Assembly: GCF_030272615.1 (NCBI RefSeq)
Contig: NC_081414.1
Coordinates: 766,428,483-766,492,482, forward strand
DNA length: 64,000 bases
From: Cryptomeria japonica
Taxonomy: Eukaryota; Streptophyta; Pinopsida; Cupressales; Cupressaceae
Direction of reading: 5' to 3'
Positions 47,190 to 61,100 of the stretch are shown here, piece after piece. Made by a program: the position numbers and the translations under genes. Under the pieces are notes generated by a model, which saw only the letters and a list, made by a program, of their open reading frames with translations, ran no database searches and was not told the DNA's origin. Each line of letters opens with the position of its first letter. Position 1 is the stretch's first letter.

Positions 47190-49620
47190 ATTGTGTTTTT
47201 TATGTTCACACTTGTAAATTTTCTTGAGGATTGAATTATAGATTTTCAAGCACTGTTGTACCTGGCATCCGGATGAGGTGCACTTGAATCTAGGGCTTTT
47301 CATGAATTCCGAATGTTACACTTATTTTTCAGGAATATATCCTGTATTTGAAACTATCAAGTTGTAAGTCGCTCCATATTGATATCCGATCATTCATCAC
47401 AAGTATGGCAATATTTGCTAGATTCTTTTCTCTGGATTGCCCGCTTTGTCTCTAACAAATTACTGTTCGTTTCAACAAATTACCGTTATTTTGGACAGAT
47501 AGGAGCAAAGCTCAAATTTTTCTTGACGCTTTGCAGTGAAATCTGTTGATAAACATAATTAAGATCGACAAAGCTCCTCCCTTCCTACTTTGGACCGAGA
47601 GATGAGCAATGCTCAAATTTTTCTTTCCGATGACTAAGGTCTTCCTTCCTAAATTTTGAGTTCCTACAAGCAGAAGGTTACTAGTTCTGTTCAGGCTGGC
47701 TTAAACAGCACACACTAAGCTGCCCGAGTTGGCTTAAACAGCACACTAAGCTGACAGTGTCCAGGTGGTCGGGCCCACTGTTGCCTTTCACCGTTTCCAT
47801 AGAATGGTTTTATTCACCGTTTCCTTTCAGCCTTTGCCATCTAAAGTTAATTTTGCTGCACGAAAGAGCAACTACACAGTTTGTCCCACATCTGTAGCGG
47901 AGAAAAAGCAACGATGAAGGACACCATAAATATACGCTTGATACGTTAGAAGATGTATAATTATTCTACATTATCACCATCTTACATTAAGATATCCACG
48001 GTGAAATTGATATCGTTCTAAAACTAAATTTGAAACTATCCATTTATTGTAATATATAGTTTACTATAGTTTTCCAACAAGGATGAAAATAAAATTTTAA
48101 ATGAGTTAATAGTATTTAGTTTATATAATAACGAGATATAAATTAATATATATAAATATTAATAGTTCTAATTATTCTATGTTTAGTTAGTTATATTAGT
48201 TAAAAGTTATTTTATTTGTTTATTTAAAAATTATTTTTTATATTTTTTAAATAAAAGTTTATTTAAAGAAACCTATTTTTATTTTAAAAACATTTTGCTT
48301 TATTCATATAATATATATATATATTTCATCTGTAAATTAATAATTTTAAATTACAAAATGTGTATAGATAGATATAAAATAGTTGCTAGAAACTTTATAA
48401 TTTTAATAAATATAAAGTATCTCAGCATAAATTTGATAATTTTATGACTGATAATTATAAAATATATTTGTTTCATTTGTAGTCAAATTTATAATTTTAA
48501 TAAATATAACATACTTTAATATTAACATAAAAAATTTGACAAAACATAAAATATTTGAACATCAACATAACTTTGATAACTTTGATAATGTGATATATGA
48601 TTAGATAAATATTTCATGTATGTTTAAAAAAAGATGAATATATTATTTGTAAAATATAAATTTGAATTGTAATTTCAAACTATAAGCAAAATATAAAATC
48701 ACTCTTTATGATGTTTTAATGATTTTTAAAAACTATATTTCATTTGAAAAGTTATTTAAATAAAAATAATTATATTATATTTTAATATTAAATATTTTTA
48801 TTAAATTTTTTTTTATTGTAGCAATTATATTATTTTATTTAAATTGTTTATTGTATTCTATTTATTTAATACATTAGCAATTATATTATTTTATTTAAAT
48901 TGTTTATTGTATTTTATTTATTTAATACATTAATAATTAATTTTAAATTATAAAATATATAGATAGATAAAGAAGTGAAATAAATTTGTTTTCAAGATAA
49001 TATAAATTAGTATTCTATTAATTGATATTTAATTTTTAATCAATGTTATATTAAATTTAATTTTTTATTATTTATACATTTAATAATTTATTTAATCTAA
49101 TGTTTTAATATCTTCTTTTTTAATATATGTAATTGTAAAATTCACATTTAAATTCACTTGAATTTCTTTCAAAGTAAGTGTAAGTGAATTCACTTGAATT
49201 CTATCTAATTTATAAAGTTAAAATACTTAGTTGAAAGATATATGTTGCATTTTATTGTCATTTGAAAATTTTAACTATTTTAAATTATTTTAATAATTTT
49301 ATTTTTTATATAATTATAAACACAAAAAAATATCATTTAAACTAGACATTTTGTAACTTAAAATTAATAATTTGTAGATGAAATAAATATAATATATAAT
49401 ATCAATAAAAAAAATCTATTTCTTAAATAAACAAAAAGAATTTAATTTAAAATAAAAATTAAATAAATAACTTAACTTATAACTAAACGTAAAATAAATA
49501 TATATTTTTTGTTATTGAAAACTTAAACTATATTATAATAAATAAAATACTATCAGCCTATTTCAAAAACAAGATAATAAATAAAATACTATCAACTCAA
49601 AGAAACTAAATTATAGTATA
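47190..49620. other. NEN 3' flank and AT-rich tract
   Basis: Up to about 47990 is mixed-composition flank with a short tandem duplication of GGCTTAAACAGCACACTAAG (47697-47755). From about 48000 to 49620 the sequence is extremely AT-rich, with a 56-bp unit in two tandem copies at 48819-48932. No gene seen. Confidence 0.75.
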
Positions 49621-49969
49621 ATAAATGGATAATCTCAACTTTTTTTTGATTGGTAATATTTGTGTTTTATTTATTTGAAATTTAAACATTACAACTTCAG
49701 CAAGATAATGAACTATCAAGAAGTTCTCAAAAGAACTCCAAACCACCCTCCCAAAAAACTGGATTTCAAAACCAGTAAATAACGCCCACACAAACCACAC
49801 CCCCATACTATGGGTACGAAAAAACATATTACATTTGCCAGTCAAAAATTAGGTATTTCAACTTGAAATGAACTTAACGGAGTTCATAGAGTTTAAGGTT
49901 TCAACTGAAAAATTAACTGAAATAGAAAAGAAGAGAAAGATGGCACCTATGGGTACCATGCCTATTGTG

Positions 49970-51475
49970 TCCTATTCAAACTCTTCCTTCACACCTCTTG
50001 CAGCTGAGGCACTCGATTCACTAGCCATCCTACTACGGCGAGAGCCTCCTCTTCCGACATGTGGACGTCCCCTTCTTCCTTTTGCAACCTTACTCGTTGC
50101 CCCTCGTGAACTTGGATAAATCGCCTCACCACCACGACCATCCTCTGCATCATCCCCCGCATGTTTTGCCAATTCTACGGATAATCTCCTCGTAATTGGC
50201 CTCCTAGGGCTCAAATTCTCCACCACCCTCCCTCCACCCTCCTGCCTAATCACATCTTCAATGTCCATGATTTGGAAAAAACTAGCAGCCCTCCCAGCCT
50301 CTCTTCGCGTCATCCTTGAAGCGCATTTTAACTTCTTCACTGCGTCGAAGAAACTGAATATGCGAGTGACACGCCCTCATCTCCTCATTTTCCTGCTGGA
50401 TACCTTCTGCCATATTAAAACCCCATCCCGACACCGCCCACTCTAGTAGGGATTCAAAATTTAAAAGGTATTCTCTTGGAATTAGTCTCTACAGTACTTT
50501 CCTCACCTCTTCAACCTTGTGTCCCAGCTCTAGACCCCATGCCATGAAAAGCGAGTAGATGTCTGCTTTGCACCTATAGCGGTGACCGATGACAGCCACC
50601 TCTTCTCCCCAAACCAACTGAATTGCTTCAAGAGTAAAGGGTCCTTAGCGAGAAACATCTTCTCGAGCTTCTTTGGAGGAACATGACCTCAAAAGGCCGA
50701 TATCAGTTGGGAAGATTCCAAAGTAAAATTAGCTTCCATTTCTGAGATTTTTGAAGAGTTGCAGAGTTTTCCGATAAAACCAAATTTAAATTTGGTTTCA
50801 CCAACTTGCTAGGTCTATTCAATACCAGTGCGGGCATTACGAAATTGGCATTTAATGCATGGCTCTTCACCATCGCCGCCAATTCAGAGCATGTTGCAAT
50901 AACTGCTCATTAACTCACACTTGTGCAGGAAAAAGCCAACTTCTGACAAGGAATTTGAAATAAATGTCGTACCAACTTGGCGTAGCGTCTTAGTTCCATT
51001 TAACGGTTTCATTTCTATCATTCTGCCACCTCACCTCCCCTTGCTCGATATCACATGCTTCATTTGACAACCCATCCACGATAGTATTTCCCTCTCTTTT
51101 CACATGTGAGATGCAATAATTATTGAACACTTTCAGTTTTTCACTTATAATATTTACATATTTGCCTAATTTCCAACACAGAGTATGTCCTTTAACTAAA
51201 TCCTGGACAACAATTTGGGAATCACCCTCCAAATGTAACTTCGTCACCTTCATATTTGATGCTAAAGCAACTGCAAGAAAAGCCGCCTGAACTTTCGCCT
51301 CATTATTAGTGCCATCTTGAAGCCTTCTAGCCCCCGTACATAGGATCTTTCCTTCATCATCACAAGCCACACACCCCGCTCCTGATATCCCTGGATTGCC
51401 TTTTGAAGCTCCATCAAAATTTATTTTCACCCACCCCTTCCTCTGGTTTTGACCACTTTACCGTCTCTCTATCCA
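49970..51475 (-). pseudogene. RNase H-domain pseudogene with unknown C-terminal part
   Basis: From 51430 to 50990 the minus strand encodes an almost complete plant RVT_3-type RNase H: KINFDGASKGNPGISGAGCV, GTNNEAKVQAAFLAV, LHLEGDSQIVV and ISHVKREGNTIVDGLSN, with D, E, D and the later acidic position visible. A one-base shift just upstream (about 51430) separates it from KWSKPEEG. Downstream, in changing frames, come KDPLLLKQFSWFG, RYRCKADIYSLFMAWGLELG and FNMAEGIQQENEEMRACHSH, with stops, then an open piece 50340-49972. Such domains occur at the end of plant LINEs; no RT is seen nearby, so it may be a retrocopy of a LINE-derived host gene. Confidence 0.72.
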
Positions 51476-52781
51476 AGTGGTCACTAACAGGATTAACCCC
51501 TGGGAAACCCATGAACGGGTTTGGATAATTTCAACTTTACATTTAAAACGATATCATATTTTACTTATTCAAGGTTTATATTTTACATTAAGCTTATATT
51601 TATGGTGCTCTTCTTTCTTTTTCTCGGCTACAGATGTGGGACAAAGTAAATTGGGTAGTTGCTAGTAGTAAAGTAACTTTAGACCACAAAGGCTTAAAGA
51701 AAACGACGACGGACAATGTGGATCCAGCCACCCAAGCACTGTTAGCTTAGTGGTGGTTTCACCAAGCAAATGTTTTAATTGTTGTACTACATGGGTTACA
51801 CCCAATTACAAATCTATAATCTTATTTTTAATTAATTTTTTTATTTTAAGTTCATTTAGAAAAGTCACACTTTAATCTTAAAACAAAGTTTTATTTATAT
51901 TTATCAATTTTAGAATTATTATATATGCATCTTTAATTATTTTTTAATCCAAATGTCTATTGAACTTATATACTACATAGGTAGATCCTTGTTGAAGTGA
52001 ATGCTTAACCAATCAGGCTTGAGGGGCTTGTTAGGGTCACCGTGGATGCTTTGGTAAACTTGGGTGGATTGAGCTTCAAATCTCCTTGATTAACAAATGT
52101 GAACTCAAAATTAGGGGCTTGTCAGGACCGTAGGTGCTTTGGTCAACTTGGGTGGATTGAGCTTCAAATCTCCTCGATTAACAAATGTGAACTCAAAATT
52201 AATTGAAATTAATGCTTAGTGTGAGTCTCCAATCACTATGAGCTTACACTTCATTTTTTTTACACAATTTTTTGTATTAAAAATTTCTTGATTTGCTCAA
52301 GTTTGGGGCTACTCAAGGAGGGTGAGGGGAGCTCCAAATTTGAAACATGATCCTATGTATGCAAGAGCTTAGATTTAATTGGATTAGATAAATGTCAAGT
52401 CGAAAGTATAGCTTGGGATTTGACTACCTAGAAAATTGAAATGGTTAATTAGGGATTATGATTTATCAAGCTAATTTAGGAAAGTTGTCCCCTTAACAAA
52501 TTCTTTAGCGTAGAAGTAATTTGTTGACAGTGATTTAGGTGAGACTAAGTAGTAGGGGGGCTTGAGCGTGTCCAACTTTATTGGTGTCTAGTGAGGGTTT
52601 AACAATGCATTTATGGAGGAAAAAGTTAAGAGGGTAAAATAGTCTCTAAGACAAGAATGATCAAATTTCATGAAATAAGTAATTAGAGAAAACTCGGTGT
52701 ACTTGCAAGATGACCAACCACCAAGGAAGGTTAGGACATACCACCATGGCGTTTGGCTTTGGATTTGAATTGGTAGAGGAG
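51476..52781. other. Spacer with a tandem duplication
   Basis: No gene. A unit of about 90 bp (GGGGCTTGTYAGG ... TGAACTCAAAATTA) is present twice at about 52023-52202. Confidence 0.7.
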
Positions 52782-52786
52782 CTATC

Positions 52787-55698
52787 TGTTGGCATTGTGT
52801 TGTCATTGATGTCAACCGGTATAGCATGTCACCGGAAAGTATGGGATGTCAACTAGTATGTTACAAGTTGGAGTAAACTGGTGAGTAAGTTTGGAGACCG
52901 GTATGGAGTGTTAACCAGTGTGTTGGCATTGGAGACAGTTCGCATTATGGAAATGTCAACTAGTGAGTGATGGTTTGGCAGTGTGTTGTTGCCAACCGGT
53001 AAGCATGTGACCAGTAAGAAAGCAAGGTTGAACTAATAAACAATGTGCAGGCAACCGGTATGCAGTTGGATGCCATACAACAGGACTCCCACCAGATGAA
53101 GATGTTGTCATCGGATGAAGAGAAGATTGGTAAATAGTAAGGTAGACAAAAGGGATGTCTACCGGGTTATGAGTTTTGATTGAAGATGTATCTGCTCAAA
53201 CAAGGAAGTCACATTGGTGCAACATCGAAAGTAGGGTGCACAATGTAATGACAACTGATTCCCACTAGTTATTTGTGAGTAGGTGACAAGGATCCACTCT
53301 CACCGGGTGATTGGCAAGTTGAGTGCAACGATTCATTACTCCCACCGGTAAGTGATAATGCTCTGGGATAAGACAAAGAAGTTACAAGTAGGTGATTGAA
53401 GGCTTATACTGGATGACCCTAGTGGAACATGAGGAAGCCTCCAACATGTGAAACCAGAGATGTGCACCAGATCAGCAAGAGTAAGCATGATGAGCTACCG
53501 GAACAGAAGAGGAAGAGTGAGTTGTGATGTGTTTGCCACTTTGGCAAACCGGTTGAGAGGAGAACTAGTCAAATGAAGATGAAGGTTAGGTTTAGCCACT
53601 GCAGACATGGAGTTATCAGAATGCTATCCCTGTTGATGTTTGATGTCTGTGTTGCCATGCCACCGGTGTGATAGAATATGTGCATTGGAGACTGTTGACA
53701 TGTTAGTGTCAACCGATAAGTATGCCAACCGGTAAGCGAGCAAAGAGGCAAAGTGGAAAGCCCTCATTAGATGAAGATATGCCTGGGGACCCACTTTGGA
53801 TACATGCAGTGGATTGGTAAAGTTTGGTGACTGGGCTGATGTGATCCCACCAGCAGAACATGGGACTGCATGGTTCAAAGGTTGACCGATTATTGCATGA
53901 CGGGTAGGGCAAGAGGACTGATTGTATAAAGTATACACTGGTTGTGTGTTGTGGTTGGTGACAGCTTGAACTGACACAGTGAAGTGAGTTGGATGCCAAC
54001 AAAGATGACATGTGGCTACCAGGTGGCAAGCATGCAGAGGTAGATGAAGAGTGTGTCGACGAGGTAGTTGGTGCCCTAAATAAGCTTGGGTTGGTGCCCT
54101 AAAATCAAGGGTTGGTGCTCCTTGGGTTGGTGCCCTAAACTTTGTATTCAATTTTATTTGTGAGGCTGGATTGGAGCAGTAGACTCCAGCAGTTTTTCTC
54201 ACCGAGGTTTTTCCGACATTGGGTTTTCCTCGTATATCCAGTGTTATGTGATGTATCCTTGTGTGTGCTTGCATCTTAATCTCTTCATTGTCTCAGTGGT
54301 ATAGTCACCTAGTGTTTGATATACTAATCGGTACACACAGTCAGGTTTAAAAAAGTTAAGGATATTGATAACCACTGATTCACCCCCCCTCTCAGTGGCA
54401 TCTTGTGTTCTACAATTGGTATCAGAGCCTAGGTTCCCGGTTAGATAAGCTTTCTCCAGCTTGGGTAGATTCTGGTTTGTGAATACAATGGTTAAATTTG
54501 GGTCAATCCCTACTCCGGTGTTTAATGGGTCAAACTATTTTATTTGGAGTTGTAGAATGGAAGTCTACCTGTCCTCTTTAGGCTATGATGTCTGGATGTC
54601 AGTTGTTAATGGTCTCTCTAGTCCTGTCAGTCCTCTCTTCGGTCTTGAAGCTGAAAGAAGATCTAAGTGCAATGTTGGAGCCATGAAAGCTATACTCAGT
54701 GGTCTTTCCGGTGATGTTTCTTCACAGGTGGATAAGTGCAAGTCTGCAAAGAGTTTGTGGGACAGATTGAAGAAGCTCTATGGTAATGAACCTACCACTG
54801 CAGAACCAGTTTGTGGAAGCAACAAGGACAATAGAACAAACACGTCTAGGTGATGAAGATAGATCAGTCAACTGTCAACTGCTGCAAAAATGATGAAGAG
54901 GAAACTCATCTCTTCATGGCTCAAGAGACTCACAGTGAGGTGCTCACACCAAAAGGTGATAACTTAGATCAATCCTACCGGCAAGATGTGTTTGGCAGTG
55001 ATGGTGAAGACGAAGAAGAAGATGAAGTTGAAGTTGATCTTGAAGGAGAACTTGTAAGTGCACTCGAGGAGCTTAGTAGAGTAAGAAAAGAATATAAGAT
55101 GTTCAAGAATGCTGCCATTGTGGAACAAGACCGGTTGATCAAAGGTCTTCAAGAGTCAGAGCTAACCATTGCTAATCTGAAAGCACAAGTGGATGATGCA
55201 AAAAGGGTGAGTGTAGAATCAAACTTAGATTTGCGTATCAAGAAGTGTAGGTGTAAAGATTTAGCATCAGAGCTAGAGGCCAAGGACAAAGAATGTCAGA
55301 AGCAAACATGTGAAATGGAAAATATTAGAAAAGACCTTGAGAAGTGCTAGGATGAGCTCAAGGTGAGGATCCGGTATGATGGCAGCACTGATGCCTTTGA
55401 CAAAATGTTGAACAAACAAAAACACTCCAAGGATACCGGCGGATTAGGATTTGATATCGGTATGTGCTCCACAAGCAAGGACATCTCCAACAAAGACATT
55501 AAGTTCGTCTCCAAAAATGAAAATGACAAAAGTCAGACCTTCACAGTGTGCTTGCATCTTAATCTCTTAATTGTCTCACCAGTATAGTCACCTAGTGTTT
55601 GATCTACTAACCGGTACACACAATCAGGTTTAAAAAGGTTAAGGATATTGATAACCATTGATTCACCCCCCCCTCTCAGTGGCATCTTGTGTTCTACA
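52787..55698 (+). mobile_element. Copia element with internal and 3' LTR deletion
   Basis: The 5' LTR 52787-54414 (TGTTGGCATT to GTTCTACA) is followed by the primer-binding site TGGTATCAGAGC at 54417-54428 and a gag region. Only the last 153 bp of a 3' LTR remain (55546-55698, matching 54263-54414). CTATC flanks the whole at 52782-52786 and 55699-55703, so the deletion happened inside an integrated copy or before integration. All of pol is missing. Confidence 0.92.
54488..55540 (+). pseudogene. Copia gag with coiled-coil tail
   Basis: Begins MVKFGSIPTPVFNGSNYFIW, the usual copia gag start, with YDVWMSVVNG and CKSAKSLWDRLKKLYGNEP. After a stop at 54851 a second piece continues from 54850 in another frame: an acidic stretch (GEDEEEDEVEVDLEGE) and a long coiled coil (LVSALEELSRVRKEYKMFKN; ELTIANLKAQVDDAKRV). 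A TAG at 55348 ends it, and FDKMLNKQKHSKDTGGLGF follows in a third frame. The coiled-coil tail is typical of large copia gags. Confidence 0.85.
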
Positions 55699-56329
55699 CT
55701 ATCATTAGTGTTGATGCCCATTGTTAGTGACATTTTGTTGTTTTATAAGATTGACCAATATTTTAATTGGGCTCAGTAATTTACGTGGTGGATATGTTGA
55801 ATGATGTGAGGATTTTTTCTTGGGGACCTTGTAGGTTGGTATAATTGCATGCAAACTTGCACTTGATTGTCTACAAGGGTGGGTGCAACATTGTGATATC
55901 TATGCTATTGTAGTTGTGATCTTGGCAACACATTATGGTCAAGTGACTAGAGGTTATGTAATTGATTTTCCTAGCGAGGGACCTTGTGTATGGGTGGTTG
56001 ATGGTAAGGGGGATGCAACAATGGCATCGTAAAGTGACATGCTACCATCACTTGACATTAGATGAGTTAGTCCATGGGACAATACTTAGAGGCCACACTT
56101 GGGCATGGGGGCACGAGAGGAGGATAGAGATTGATGGAGATTGAACCTCTATTCTCTACAAGCAAGTCTAAGAAATGTTGTTCAACTCTTCTCAATAATC
56201 TCTATGATATGCTCTACTTTTGGAAGACAAAAAGAAATCATACATTTTTGAGAAAAAATAATACACACACACACATACAATGCATATATACGTTCTATAT
56301 GTTTATATTATTATCATTAAGGTTTGCAC

Positions 56330-59300
56330 CCTAGCTAAGACTAGACTCAGCTAACCTGTGACACATGAGATTACTTCTAGGTTGTGGGTACCCTATAACA
56401 GAAGTAGACCTCCAGAGATGGCTGGTTACTTTTCAAATCTCCTAAAATTACTAAGTCTTGACAAAGTAAAGGGTAAAACAAATGCTTTGGAAATGAAAAC
56501 CTACTGCTATTTGAGGTGATGCACCAAAATGTTTTGCTTTTTGATTTTAAAGTGGTTGATTACAACTATATCAACTAGAAAACAACTATTGTTCACAACC
56601 TACCAATGTCTAAGTAGACCATAAACATTTCATATGAAGACAACTTGTCTAACTTGCATAAAGATGATATGATGTATTCATACAATATTGCTTGCTAAAA
56701 CAAAGTTTACACATAGAATATAACCTGATCAACAAATAGAACTGCTTGCCAAAAGCATGGTATAGATGAATTGAAACCAAAGGATTGAAAATATCACAAT
56801 AGATTTCATACAACATCATGAACTTGACAAGATAGTATGCAGGAACAACATCTTTCTCATTGATATTGAAGAAATATTTGATTACAATCTATGAAAATGC
56901 TTCAAAGAACTCAATATATTTGAGTTACAAGACAAATCTTTTGTTGTACCTACAAAAAGAAAAGCTAGAACTAACTCTACAAATGAATGAGAATGCCTTT
57001 TTATTGAAGTTGCTCCTACAATTTGAATTTTGAAATTATGGCTCCTTTAGGCATGCTGACTCAGCTGAGTTGTTGTTGTGCTGGCTGCTCCTTCCTATCC
57101 CCCAAATCAGGTTTCAACTGGCTGTAGATTTGAAATCATAGTCTTGCTTGGGCGAGCAGACTTGAAAGGCCTACAAAACAGAGTTGGAACTGGAGATGTG
57201 TAACTGATTTTGCTCAAAAAACTCTCCTTGACTGATAGACAACCCTTGGTGGCCCTCAAATCAGGGGTTAGACTGCTGTTTTGGCCTATAAATCCCCCTC
57301 AAATCAAGGGATTTTGTTTTGGCCGACCCCCCTTTTGATTCAGCTTGAAATTTGAACTTAGATGCATTAATTATGAGTTTGAATTTGAAATTCAAATGTT
57401 GCTTTTAATGTTCCTTCTTGTGGATTTAGAATACATGATTGTGACATTGCTTACTGAGAATGTACCTCTGTCTTCTTGTGCCATGTGCATTGTCAGCCTT
57501 GTAAAGTTCTCTGATTAATTGGTTTGTGTAGTCTCTGATTGAAGGCTTTTGAATGCTCACTGTCTTGAGATTTTGATACTCCTTTTGCTCTATGACTGTC
57601 TTCTTTGCTCATGACATCTGCTCCTATTATTTGCTCTTCAGACACTTTGGAGGCTGCTTTCTTATGTGATTTGACCATAGAGTTTATTGTTCTTGCCTTT
57701 AATAGTCATGAATGATCGTTTTGAACGTTGTTGTAGAAGAACAATGAACAAAAATGACATTATTTGTCACTATTTCTAGGGCTGCAACTTTAGCAATCTC
57801 CATATTCCCACTGCATCATTTACTGGATTGGTCTGATCAAGGGTTGTCAATCACCTTTGTTTAGACATGACTGCTATGCAACCATCCTCATTGGATTATT
57901 CTTTGTCTCTTATTGCAAACATTGATCTATTTAACTGTACAGTCCATGGCTAATGAATATTTTGTGATATTACTTTGGCTATAAATTATATCTTAAGGTC
58001 TGCACTATAATTATGGACTGGCCTTGAATGCATATTGGGTATCAAACCATAATGAGGACTGCTTTATTGCATATCATACCTCTGTGTGTGTATGACCTAG
58101 GGCTTCCATTATATCATCACTGTGACTATTCTCCTATGAGACTGCATTCAAGCTGCTCACTGTGTTGATTGCAAGACTATCATCAGCTTTTGTAGAGCTT
58201 TTTAACCCTATTGCCATGCAATGAGAGCCTATAATGGTCTATTATCTTTCTCTCTATACTGGGACTGTCAAATCTCCATGACTGCACTTTTGTGTTATTG
58301 TCCTACTGTCAATGATATTTCTATACATATGAGCCCTTTCCTATGCTTTGTATTTGCTGCCTGGACAGTAAAACTCAGATTGAAGTCACCGTCAGTAAGA
58401 TTTGCATCTTCAAGTTCTTGTGACTTTCAAAATGACTTTTATTCTCCATTGTTGCCCTTAGGCTCTATTCTTTCTCTGCTGCATATCACTGTCTTTAGGA
58501 ACATTTGACAGTGATTATTAGGCTTTCCTTTGATAGCTTTTGACTATCATGAGAGTGAATACCCTTATTTTCTGTAACCCTCCAATGTCTCGTAGGAACT
58601 ACACTTTTAGTCTTTGTTTGTCCTTATGAGTGCTTTGAGGTTACTTTTCCACAACAAACTTTGAAAACAAGAATCAATGAATCCTCACTGTTTTGTATGC
58701 AAACTTTGATCGATACTTTGCTCAATATACCTTTTGACCTTACCACTGTACCTTGTCACTGTCAAAATGGCTATTTCCTCTTTAATCAAATGAGTCACTG
58801 TTTTATATTCATGACTGCATATGTATTAATGACTGTGCTCTTGACAATTATCTTTTTCAGAATTCTCTACATGGCTGCTTTTAATCATCTATTGTTGCCA
58901 TCCTTTAAACCTGTCAATGCAACCCTTAAACCTGTCAATGCAGCCCTCGTGGACTACACTTTCATTATTTCTTCTGTTTTTTAGGACTGTGAGATCTTTG
59001 TGATGGCTCTATACTACAACAATGAGGTTAGTCATCATGAGCTACTCATTCACAAAACCTGTCTTTATGTTCCTTGTTCCTTTGGGCCTTACATAGTCAT
59101 TTCAACACTGCTATTTTCAATTGATAACACCATGATTGCTTGCTATGAGCTTATGACTGCTCTGTGATTCTTTTCTATTGAAATGCCCAAACATTGAGAA
59201 CCCCTGAGGTTGCTGCTATTGATCCCTTCTTTGGACACTATTCTTTGTCATGAACTCTTTATCTTGACTATTACAAACTGTGGGGGTCTACAACAAAATT

Positions 59301-60400
59301 TTGACCTGCACTTTTGATTCAAAGTGACTGATTTTGACAGTGATTTTCTTTGTCTAACACTGCACATGGTAATGACTGTTCATGTATCACTACTGCATTT
59401 ATGACATTGGCTTCTCACAAATTCTTAATGACTGGTTCTATTCTCTCTTTTTGCCCTTTGCTTGAGAATGCCCCTTGATAGTGATCTCTATATACTTTTA
59501 ATGACTTTGAGCTCACTGTGATCTCTGTCTTTTTGATTTGTTATGAGTCAAGCATTTAGGGCTGCCTCTGTGTTCTTACATGCTTTTGCTCTTCATTATT
59601 ACTGTCTTGATTGCTCAGTCTCTTGATGATGACTGTCTTCTGAGACTGTGACAGTCATCACATTGCTTTCTTAACAAGAGAATCACTGTCTCAAGCTAAC
59701 TGTATATTCTCTGGGTCTGATATTATAACTGGGACTGTCATTGTCTTTAATGCTGTACGTTGGACTGTTGCCTTTACTTGAAGATGATGAAAAGATTGTT
59801 ATCAGACCTTCGGCTGCAAATCTACCTTCTATGACTGGCTTTTTTGACTGTGGCAAGACCTTTGGGCTATTCGTGAACATATAACTCCTTGGCACCTCTT
59901 GATGAATACCCTGTCCTAAATACATCTTAATGCTCACTTTTTACCTTCAATGTCATGAATTTGATAGTGAACTTGAGCAATCTTTTGATTATTATAGCGC
60001 TTTGATGAAGAATTATTATGTCCTCATTACTCTAGATCGCTGTCTATGTTGCCATATTGCTATCCAATGCAAGGTTAGGTCACCATGAAGCCATGAAGCC
60101 TCTTCTTGACAGTGCACAAAACTCTGTATCTGCTCTTTGATCCTTGAGGCTGCTATTCAACACTTGGTTAATGGTTTGAGTTTTTTGTTTTGATTGATTA
60201 CTGCTCATTACCATCTCACTGTTAAAATCCTTTTTTCCTCCTTTCCTCTGTCACGAATGACTATACTAAATATTACACATGAATAAACTCCTCAAGTCAA
60301 ACAAGCATAAGTTAAGGGACTAACCCGTGGTATGCATGAATATCCCTGGAATATGTGGCCTTCACCCATTGTGATCCTCTAAGATCCGTGTGCAACGTGC
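56330..60400. other. No gene recognised; ACTGT-rich stretch
   Basis: From about 57400 to 60100 the words GACTGTC, CACTGT and TGACTG recur far more often than elsewhere in the window, without a fixed period. A 21-bp tandem duplication (AAACCTGTCAATGCARCCCT) lies at 58906-58947. ORFs here (for example 58661-58984) look like chance. Confidence 0.5.
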
Positions 60401-60404
60401 CTTG

Positions 60405-60570
60405 TACAGACTGAGTTGGCCTAGTGGTGGAGAACTTGTGCTCTTGAAAGAGTGGTCACAAGTTCAAATCGCACAAGGGGGTAAGGTATGTACGTCTCGT
60501 ATGTAGTGCAGTTAGGTTTAGGTACCTCCCGCAAGGAGTATGAGAACTGGAGCTAGGGTTTTTACTTTTC
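60405..60570 (+). mobile_element. tRNA-derived SINE
   Basis: A Pol III box A (TGGCCTAGTGG, 60417-60427) and a degenerate box B (AGTTCAAATCGC, about 60461-60472) are spaced as in tRNA genes, followed by a tRNA-unrelated body (TACCTCCCGCAAGGAGTATG) and a T-rich end. It cannot fold as a full tRNA. Confidence 0.72.
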
Positions 60571-60944
60571 TTTTTCCCTCTTGTGAACAGTCCATGTGAG
60601 CATTCTAACTTAGTGTTGACTTACTCTTCTTGACATACGACTCAATCTCCAGCCACGGGTTCATCTTGAGTCTTGACTGCTGTCAAATTACACACAACGT
60701 ATTCCCTCCAAAAAATTCAACCAAAACTCAAAATCATTCCCAAGAAATAACATGAGTTTAGGTGAAGAATAATTCTCCATTTTGAATAGATTTAACAATA
60801 CCCCATAATGATAAAACAATACTTTGACAACCTTAGACAATCTAAAGCTATAAAGCTTGACATAATTTTTTTAAAAGAACCCTCCAAAGCCTATGATTTG
60901 ACAAAGAACTAAATAATGAAATATAGATCCAGATTATCATGAAA

Positions 60945-60951
<7 letters not shown>

Positions 60952-60996
<45 letters not shown>

Positions 60997-61049
60997 CACA
61001 CACACACACACACATATATATACATATACACACACATGTACACACACAT

Positions 61050-61085
<36 letters not shown>

Positions 61086-61100
61086 ATACACATACACATA
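60952..61100. repeat. Compound TA/CA microsatellite
   Basis: (TA)n at 60952-60993 followed by (CA)n blocks interrupted by TATA and CACATGTACA. ORFs drawn through it are artefacts. Confidence 0.95.

Noticed and set aside
53624-54274. Minus-strand ORF of 216 codons
   Set aside because: It lies antisense within the 5' LTR of the deleted copia element and has no family signature.
60417-60475. Functional tRNA gene
   Set aside because: Box A and B are present, but the arms do not pair into a full cloverleaf and a SINE body follows.
60848-61099. Minus-strand cysteine/methionine and tyrosine/isoleucine-rich ORF
   Set aside because: It is the translation of the CA and TA microsatellite.
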